NCBI GenBank assembly: GCA_018661505.1
Contig: JABJIE010000080.1
Location: forward strand, 1 to 64,000
Origin: Lentimicrobiaceae bacterium
Lineage (GTDB): Bacteria > Bacteroidota > Bacteroidia > Bacteroidales > F082
Direction: 5' to 3'
Length of the DNA: 64,000 bases
This document shows, piece after piece, positions 59,326 to 64,000 of this stretch (positions are counted from its first letter, which is position 1; each line of letters begins with the position of its first letter). Below the pieces are notes generated by a model. It did not search any database. It saw only the letters and a program-made list of their open reading frames with translations, and was not told the DNA's origin. Position numbers and translations under genes: made by a program.

Positions 59326-61926
59326 TTATTCTGACGGTTTGACAACTCTATTTTTTACATAAATAATCTTAAAATAATTCATTTTTACAAGATCGTCCGT
59401 ATATAGTTGTAAAGTTTCATTTACAGGCAAATTCACCGCATTATCCCTAATTGCTAACAACTTTGCTAGTTTCATTATTGATGGCTTAATTTCCTTCATG
59501 TTTGCACCTTGATCATATGCTAACTTCATGTAATTAATGGCATTATCAAGATCATTATTGCTAATACTATATAACATAGCTTGTATTGTGAGTTGATATA
59601 AATCTTGATTCTTAATAAACGGCATTAAATCATTATGACTAACATCGGTTAATTCTGATTCATGATCATAATAATAACTATCCAATTCTTGATAAATATC
59701 TATGACCATTATATAATCCTTGTCTAACAATGCAATCAGCACATCATTGAATGTTTTTTGGTATTCAATGATATATTTATACTTTGAAATAAAATCATAT
59801 AAAATGTTACTATCTAGTTTACATTCATTATTTTGATGAAGATATGCTGAGGCTTGTGAGACCAAGGTAGGAAGATCAGTAAAACTTTTGTTCCTAATAT
59901 GTATTTCTGCTTTTCTAATGGCATCAATATAACCATTACCTATATCGATACAATCTCTATACATCATTTGTTCCTGAAGATTATCAATGGCTATGTTTAT
60001 CCTATCATTATTACTTAAGAAATATTTCTGATTTAAAGTCATGGCCATATTCAACTTATGACTAGCAGAGTCAATATTATTTTTCCATGTATCGTATTTT
60101 GCGTTGTCAATATATCCAAGTATCATAGGTTCGGCAGCAAATTTTATAAGTTCATTTATCTCATAAATATCATCCCTATTGTTCTCACAAATTTCCTTTG
60201 CATCTAATAGAAACTCTAATGCTTTTGTAGGCTTTTTTACTGAGATTAACTTCTTACCCTCTGATATTAGAGTTGCGTATAAACTGTCAGATAACTGCTT
60301 GTAGTTTTCGCGTAGGTTATTGTCCTCACATTTATAACTATTGATACTATCAACTATTAAAGCTAACGATTTAGATGCATCTAAATATTGATTATTATCA
60401 ATTAGTAATGACAAGTCCATTAGCATAGCATTTAAAATATCTGACTCTAACACACACCTAATGCTATCACCTTTTATGCAGTAATCATATGTTCTACCCA
60501 AACAAATTAGTGCAGAAAGATTACTTAATTCTATTGCATCATCAAATAGTTCCAACTCACTATAACTACCAATTGTCATATTTTGGACAACTAAAATTTC
60601 TTCCAACCTCTCATCGAACTCCTCCAAACCATAAATTGATTGTAAACTGTTATGTAAAAGTTCGTTTGATTTACTTATGTACTTGTTACCAAAATCAATG
60701 TTACCATTACTAAGAGCCATATTGCCAACACGTATAAAGGATAAAGCGAGACCCTCAGTAATTTCTATTTTAAGACTGTCGTAGGATTTTGGTAGAGTAA
60801 TGTCGAACTGTTCCGATATTATAAATGCATTGTTAAGTAAAATCAGAGAATTATTAAAATTCTCCATGGATCTCCAGTAATAGGCCTTTTCTATAAACTC
60901 ACCAATTATAAGTTTATATGTATCATCCGTACTTCTTCCATTTAACTTAGCATAGTAATCTGCTATCGCTTCCAAAGTAAACTGTGAATCAAAATCACCG
61001 TTTAAGTAGGCATTGCTAACAAATGCAAATGCTTCTTGCGGCTGCAACTTATCCGCAATCAGTAAATAATCATTGGATGTATTTGCAAACTGGGAGCAAA
61101 ATTCATTTGGCTCAATTTCATAACTATCAGATGTTGACAAAAGGTTCAAAAAAAGTGTTTCATACCTTTTTAGATACCTGTTAAACTTTTCTAGCTCATC
61201 ACTGAAGGCTATGGGGTCATTATCTTTTATGTTGAGGCTATAAGTATGATTTATCGAATCTAGGTTATAAGCAATTCTATCAAGTTCAATCTTATGCATG
61301 AAAACATCATGACTTGATAGAGTATTTTTCATGCTTATATCAGAATATTTTTCATTTATATAATTTAGAAAATATCCATAGGAATAATAGTTCTTAACTG
61401 CATTAATAAATTTATCTAAACGCAGGTAATCATCAGCATCATAGGCATAAGTCACATTAGCAACTTCAAGGGTTAAATCTCCTTTAAGGTTACTTAACAT
61501 ATTCAAATTATATTGCTCTTCATATGGTGAGCATGATACCTTAAGAGTGTCAATTTGGCCAAATTCATTACTCACTACTAGCATAAAATGTACTAGTGAT
61601 GGTAAAATAATTGTATCTGCATCAAAACCCAATAAATCAAAATCAGGCTCAACATTAATTATGCTCGCTGATAACATAGCATTATAATTATCAGGCGGTT
61701 GTGATTTTATTTTGATAATTAGATTAAAACTAACATCTATTTTAATACTATCAGGATTTGACTGTTTTGTATTACCAATCAAATCAAAAATTTGAATTCC
61801 TATATCTTGATGTAAATTGTTTCTGGTAATAGTAGTATTTATATCAACTTTAACCTCTTTATGCTCTTGTGAGAATAAAAATATATTGGAAACTAACAGA
61901 TAAAGAATAAAAACTTTTTTTAGCAT
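59326..61926 (-). CDS. large secreted helical-repeat protein (hypothetical)
   Basis: An 866-residue exported protein (signal peptide FILYLLVSNIFLFSQ). Residues about 25-160 are beta-rich, with dispersed Asn and Asp. From about 165 to 850 it is almost entirely helical and rich in Leu, Asn, Asp and Ser, with a pattern like degenerate TPR/SEL1 repeats (for example KALEFLLDAKEICENN and NDLDNAINYMKLAYDQGANM). No enzyme motif or sorting tail was seen. It may be a periplasmic or outer-membrane scaffold. No relative is recognised. Confidence 0.7.
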   Translation of the reverse strand: MLKKVFILYLLVSNIFLFSQEHKEVKVDINTTITRNNLHQDIGIQIFDLIGNTKQSNPDSIKIDVSFNLIIKIKSQPPDNYNAMLSASIINVEPDFDLLGFDADTIILPSLVHFMLVVSNEFGQIDTLKVSCSPYEEQYNLNMLSNLKGDLTLEVANVTYAYDADDYLRLDKFINAVKNYYSYGYFLNYINEKYSDISMKNTLSSHDVFMHKIELDRIAYNLDSINHTYSLNIKDNDPIAFSDELEKFNRYLKRYETLFLNLLSTSDSYEIEPNEFCSQFANTSNDYLLIADKLQPQEAFAFVSNAYLNGDFDSQFTLEAIADYYAKLNGRSTDDTYKLIIGEFIEKAYYWRSMENFNNSLILLNNAFIISEQFDITLPKSYDSLKIEITEGLALSFIRVGNMALSNGNIDFGNKYISKSNELLHNSLQSIYGLEEFDERLEEILVVQNMTIGSYSELELFDDAIELSNLSALICLGRTYDYCIKGDSIRCVLESDILNAMLMDLSLLIDNNQYLDASKSLALIVDSINSYKCEDNNLRENYKQLSDSLYATLISEGKKLISVKKPTKALEFLLDAKEICENNRDDIYEINELIKFAAEPMILGYIDNAKYDTWKNNIDSASHKLNMAMTLNQKYFLSNNDRINIAIDNLQEQMMYRDCIDIGNGYIDAIRKAEIHIRNKSFTDLPTLVSQASAYLHQNNECKLDSNILYDFISKYKYIIEYQKTFNDVLIALLDKDYIMVIDIYQELDSYYYDHESELTDVSHNDLMPFIKNQDLYQLTIQAMLYSISNNDLDNAINYMKLAYDQGANMKEIKPSIMKLAKLLAIRDNAVNLPVNETLQLYTDDLVKMNYFKIIYVKNRVVKPSE

Positions 61927-61945
61927 TATTAAAATGTAGGATATA

Positions 61946-61953
61946 CAAATTTA
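61946..61953 (-). promoter_or_regulatory. candidate -7 box of the large secreted protein gene
   Basis: Minus-strand TAAATTTG fits TAnnTTTG, 20 bp upstream of the ATG at 61926. Confidence 0.45.
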
Positions 61954-62030
61954 AAAAGCTTGACGTAATAAGTGTGATATTATATGTAAATAGATCTTAT
62001 AAGCATGCCATTGAAGACATTTACCATTAA

Positions 62031-62741
62031 TTAGAAATTTGGTTGTAGAGAATATTTTGAATAAAACTCTTCAATTACGCCAACAGCTTCATCAACAGTA
62101 TCTACTAAATGGAATATATTCAAATCTCTCTCGCTTATACAGTTACCTTCTAAAAGTGAGTTTTTAATCCATTCTATCAACCCGGACCAATAATCCTTTT
62201 TAATTAATACAATCGGAAAATTCACGAGCTTATTTGTTTGTATCAAGGTAATAGCTTCGAATAATTCATCCAAAGTTCCAAAGCCACCTGGCAGTATAAT
62301 ATAACCTTGAGAATATCTCATGAACATGAGTTTTCTTGTAAAGAAATAATCAAACTGGATTAATTTATCAGAATCTATATATTTATTAGAATCTTGCTCA
62401 AAGGGTAGGTTTATATTTAATCCTACGGACTTACCACCACCATTATGAGCCCCCTTATTGGCTGCCTCCATTATACCAGGTCCACCACCAGTAATAATTC
62501 CAAACCCTTTTTTAGTTAGTTTATATGAAACTTCTTCCGCACTCTGGTAATCAGTATCACCAGGTTTGGTGCGGGCAGAGCCAAATATTGCAACACAAGG
62601 GCCTATTTTTGCTAATGTTTCATACCCATCAACCACTTCAGACATTATCTTAAATACAGACCATGAATCATTAGCTTTGATTTGCGACCATGATTTTGGC
62701 TTAAACTTCTTTTTCATACGAGCTATGTCAATTTTATTCAT
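62031..62741 (-). CDS. TIGR00730/LOG-family nucleotide phosphoribohydrolase
   Basis: A 236-residue Rossmann-fold protein. It has CVAIFGSARTKPGD, the nucleotide-binding GGGPGIMEAANKGA and the catalytic PGGFGTLDELFEA motif with its Glu, along with FFTRKLMFMRYSQG. These are diagnostic for LOG (cytokinin riboside monophosphate phosphoribohydrolase) relatives; bacterial members hydrolyse nucleoside monophosphates such as AMP. It is 21 bp downstream of uvrA on the same strand. Confidence 0.92.
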   Translation of the reverse strand: MNKIDIARMKKKFKPKSWSQIKANDSWSVFKIMSEVVDGYETLAKIGPCVAIFGSARTKPGDTDYQSAEEVSYKLTKKGFGIITGGGPGIMEAANKGAHNGGGKSVGLNINLPFEQDSNKYIDSDKLIQFDYFFTRKLMFMRYSQGYIILPGGFGTLDELFEAITLIQTNKLVNFPIVLIKKDYWSGLIEWIKNSLLEGNCISERDLNIFHLVDTVDEAVGVIEEFYSKYSLQPNF

Positions 62742-62762
62742 GGTATTTATATTTTAATTTGA

Positions 62763-64000
62763 TTATAATTCATTTTTTATAAATGGGGCAGTACAGCTAT
62801 TCGTATTTTTAATAATCTGCTCAGGTGTCCCGAAACAAATTAATTGACCACCTTTTTCACCACCTTCAGGCCCAAGGTCTATAATATGATCAGCAACTTT
62901 TACAACTTCCATGTTATGCTCAATAATAATTATTGTATTACCCTTATCAACAAGTTTATTAAGCACACCAAGTAATACTTTAACATCCTCAAAGTGCAAG
63001 CCTGTTGTAGGTTCATCCAATATATACAAAGTGTTCCCAGTATCTCTTTTTGATAATTCTGATGCAAGTTTAACACGCTGAGCTTCACCACCAGAGATTG
63101 TTGTGGAACTCTGTCCCAATGTTAAATATCCAAGTCCAACATCCTGAAGAGCTTTAAGTTTAGTTATTATAAAATGTATATTCTCGAAGAAATCAATGGC
63201 TTGATTGATTGTCATATCAAGAACATCATTTATTGATTTACCCTTGTATCTTACTTCCAGAGTTTCTCGATTATATCTTTTTCCAAAGCAATCATTACAA
63301 TGAACATATACGTCAGGAAGAAAATTCATCTCAATTACTTGCATACCAGCTCCCTTGCATGTCTCACATCTGCCACCTTTTACGTTAAAAGAAAACCTAC
63401 CTGGCTTGTATCCACGTATCTTAGATTCGGATAAACTTCCATATAGTTTTCTTATCTCATCAAAAACTTTAGTATACGTAGCGGGGTTAGATCTTGGAGT
63501 TCTACCAATAGGGGATTGGTCTATTTCAATAACCTTATCAATGTTTTCAACACCATCAATTGATTCATATGGTAGATGATTACGAGAAGATTTGTAAAAA
63601 TGATTACTTAGAATGGGGTATAGTGTGTTATTTATTAAGGATGATTTTCCACTACCAGAAACTCCAGTTATGCATATTAACTTTCCAAGAGGGAAAGTTG
63701 CGTCTACATTTTTAAGGTTATTACCACTAGCACCTTTAAGGGTAAGGTTCTTTGAATTACCTTCTCGTCTTTTCTTTGGCACTTCTATTTTTTTACTGCC
63801 ACTAAGGTACTCAGCAGTGATTGTACCATTATTTTTGATTTTTACCGGATCTCCCTGAGCAACTATCTCGCCACCATGCATTCCAGCTCCTGGGCCTATA
63901 TCTATAACATGGTCTGCAGATAGAATTGTATCCTTATCATGTTCAACAACAATAACTGAATTTCCAATGTCTCTAAGGTTCTTTAAAGCACTAATTAGCT
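62763..64000 (-). CDS. uvrA: excinuclease ABC subunit A, C-terminal part
   Basis: UvrA recognises DNA damage with UvrB in nucleotide excision repair. The frame is open to the window edge, so the N-terminal half is missing. Present are the end of the first ATPase ([20 protein letters not shown]), Walker A of the second ([15 protein letters not shown]) and a zinc module ([20 protein letters not shown] then CNDC). The ABC signature [18 protein letters not shown] and Walker [14 protein letters not shown] complete it. A Met at 63881 is internal and must not be taken as the start. Confidence 0.97.
   Translation of the reverse strand, partial: LISALKNLRDIGNSVIVVEHDKDTILSADHVIDIGPGAGMHGGEIVAQGDPVKIKNNGTITAEYLSGSKKIEVPKKRREGNSKNLTLKGASGNNLKNVDATFPLGKLICITGVSGSGKSSLINNTLYPILSNHFYKSSRNHLPYESIDGVENIDKVIEIDQSPIGRTPRSNPATYTKVFDEIRKLYGSLSESKIRGYKPGRFSFNVKGGRCETCKGAGMQVIEMNFLPDVYVHCNDCFGKRYNRETLEVRYKGKSINDVLDMTINQAIDFFENIHFIITKLKALQDVGLGYLTLGQSSTTISGGEAQRVKLASELSKRDTGNTLYILDEPTTGLHFEDVKVLLGVLNKLVDKGNTIIIIEHNMEVVKVADHIIDLGPEGGEKGGQLICFGTPEQIIKNTNSCTAPFIKNEL

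Noticed and set aside
63881-63881. Met at 63881 as the start of uvrA
   Set aside because: The frame continues to the window edge with conserved UvrA sequence; this Met is internal.
1-64000. CRISPR arrays, insertion sequences, prophage or conjugation genes
   Set aside because: None were seen: no regularly spaced repeats, transposases, integrases or phage structural genes.

Overview
The window is a 64 kb piece of an AT-rich Bacteroidota chromosome. Four signs support this. Promoters follow the Bacteroidota pattern TTG-N19/20-TAnnTTTG. Three secreted enzymes, and one decayed gene, carry a type IX secretion (T9SS) C-terminal sorting domain. Many genes belong to families typical of the phylum (DUF5723, DUF1015, DUF4251, DUF6686, nitrobindin-like). 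The serine-synthesis dehydrogenase has the Lys variant of the active site. The order or genus cannot be fixed from the sequence. No insertion sequence, prophage, CRISPR array or plasmid gene was seen.

Layout. 1-3.7 kb: housekeeping genes mnmE, sucD and trmD, with RNase P RNA and tRNA-His. 3.9-9.3 kb: an orphan peptide-type ABC permease, a HAD phosphatase, a DUF5723 outer-membrane-type protein and a CTP-type protease. 9.4-11.8 kb: a tightly coupled trio (DUF1858/DUF2249 protein, 12-TM-like heme-copper subunit-I relative, DUF59 protein). 12.2-16.2 kb: serine operon serC-serA, then a four-helix-bundle protein and DUF1015. 16.5-20.7 kb: DUF1684 protein, receiver-first sensor kinase and sigma-54 activator in one transcription unit. 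20.9-24.0 kb (minus): thrS-infC-rpmI-rplT, with a non-AUG start for infC.

24.4-31.4 kb: secreted GH5 and GH18 enzymes, an amino-acid/amine permease paired with a Rieske oxygenase, and two small membrane proteins. 32.4-36.9 kb: a FabH-type ketosynthase, a FabI-like reductase and PEP carboxylase. 36.9-38.95 kb: a decayed T9SS-tail gene, then a class IV aminotransferase overlapping a sulfotransferase-like gene; this pair matches a known plant fusion protein.

39-50 kb is the most accessory-looking part. It has two membrane-protein genes with near-identical promoters, NTF2-like lipoproteins, a nitrobindin-like protein, a phosphodiesterase, MarR/YceI, a secreted ADP-ribosylglycohydrolase whose ATG appears to have been lost, a flavin amine oxidase, and two lipoprotein genes that share both leader DNA and N-terminus. 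50-56 kb: DUF1622, an arylsulfatase behind a perfect 24-bp palindrome, a zinc alcohol dehydrogenase, a GH17-like glucanase and a T9SS esterase. 56-64 kb: flavodoxin, EamA exporter, DUF4251, peptidase E, a large unrecognised secreted helical protein, a LOG-family protein and the 3' part of uvrA.

Family names come from recognising motifs by eye, not from a database search. Promoters and operators are pattern calls.
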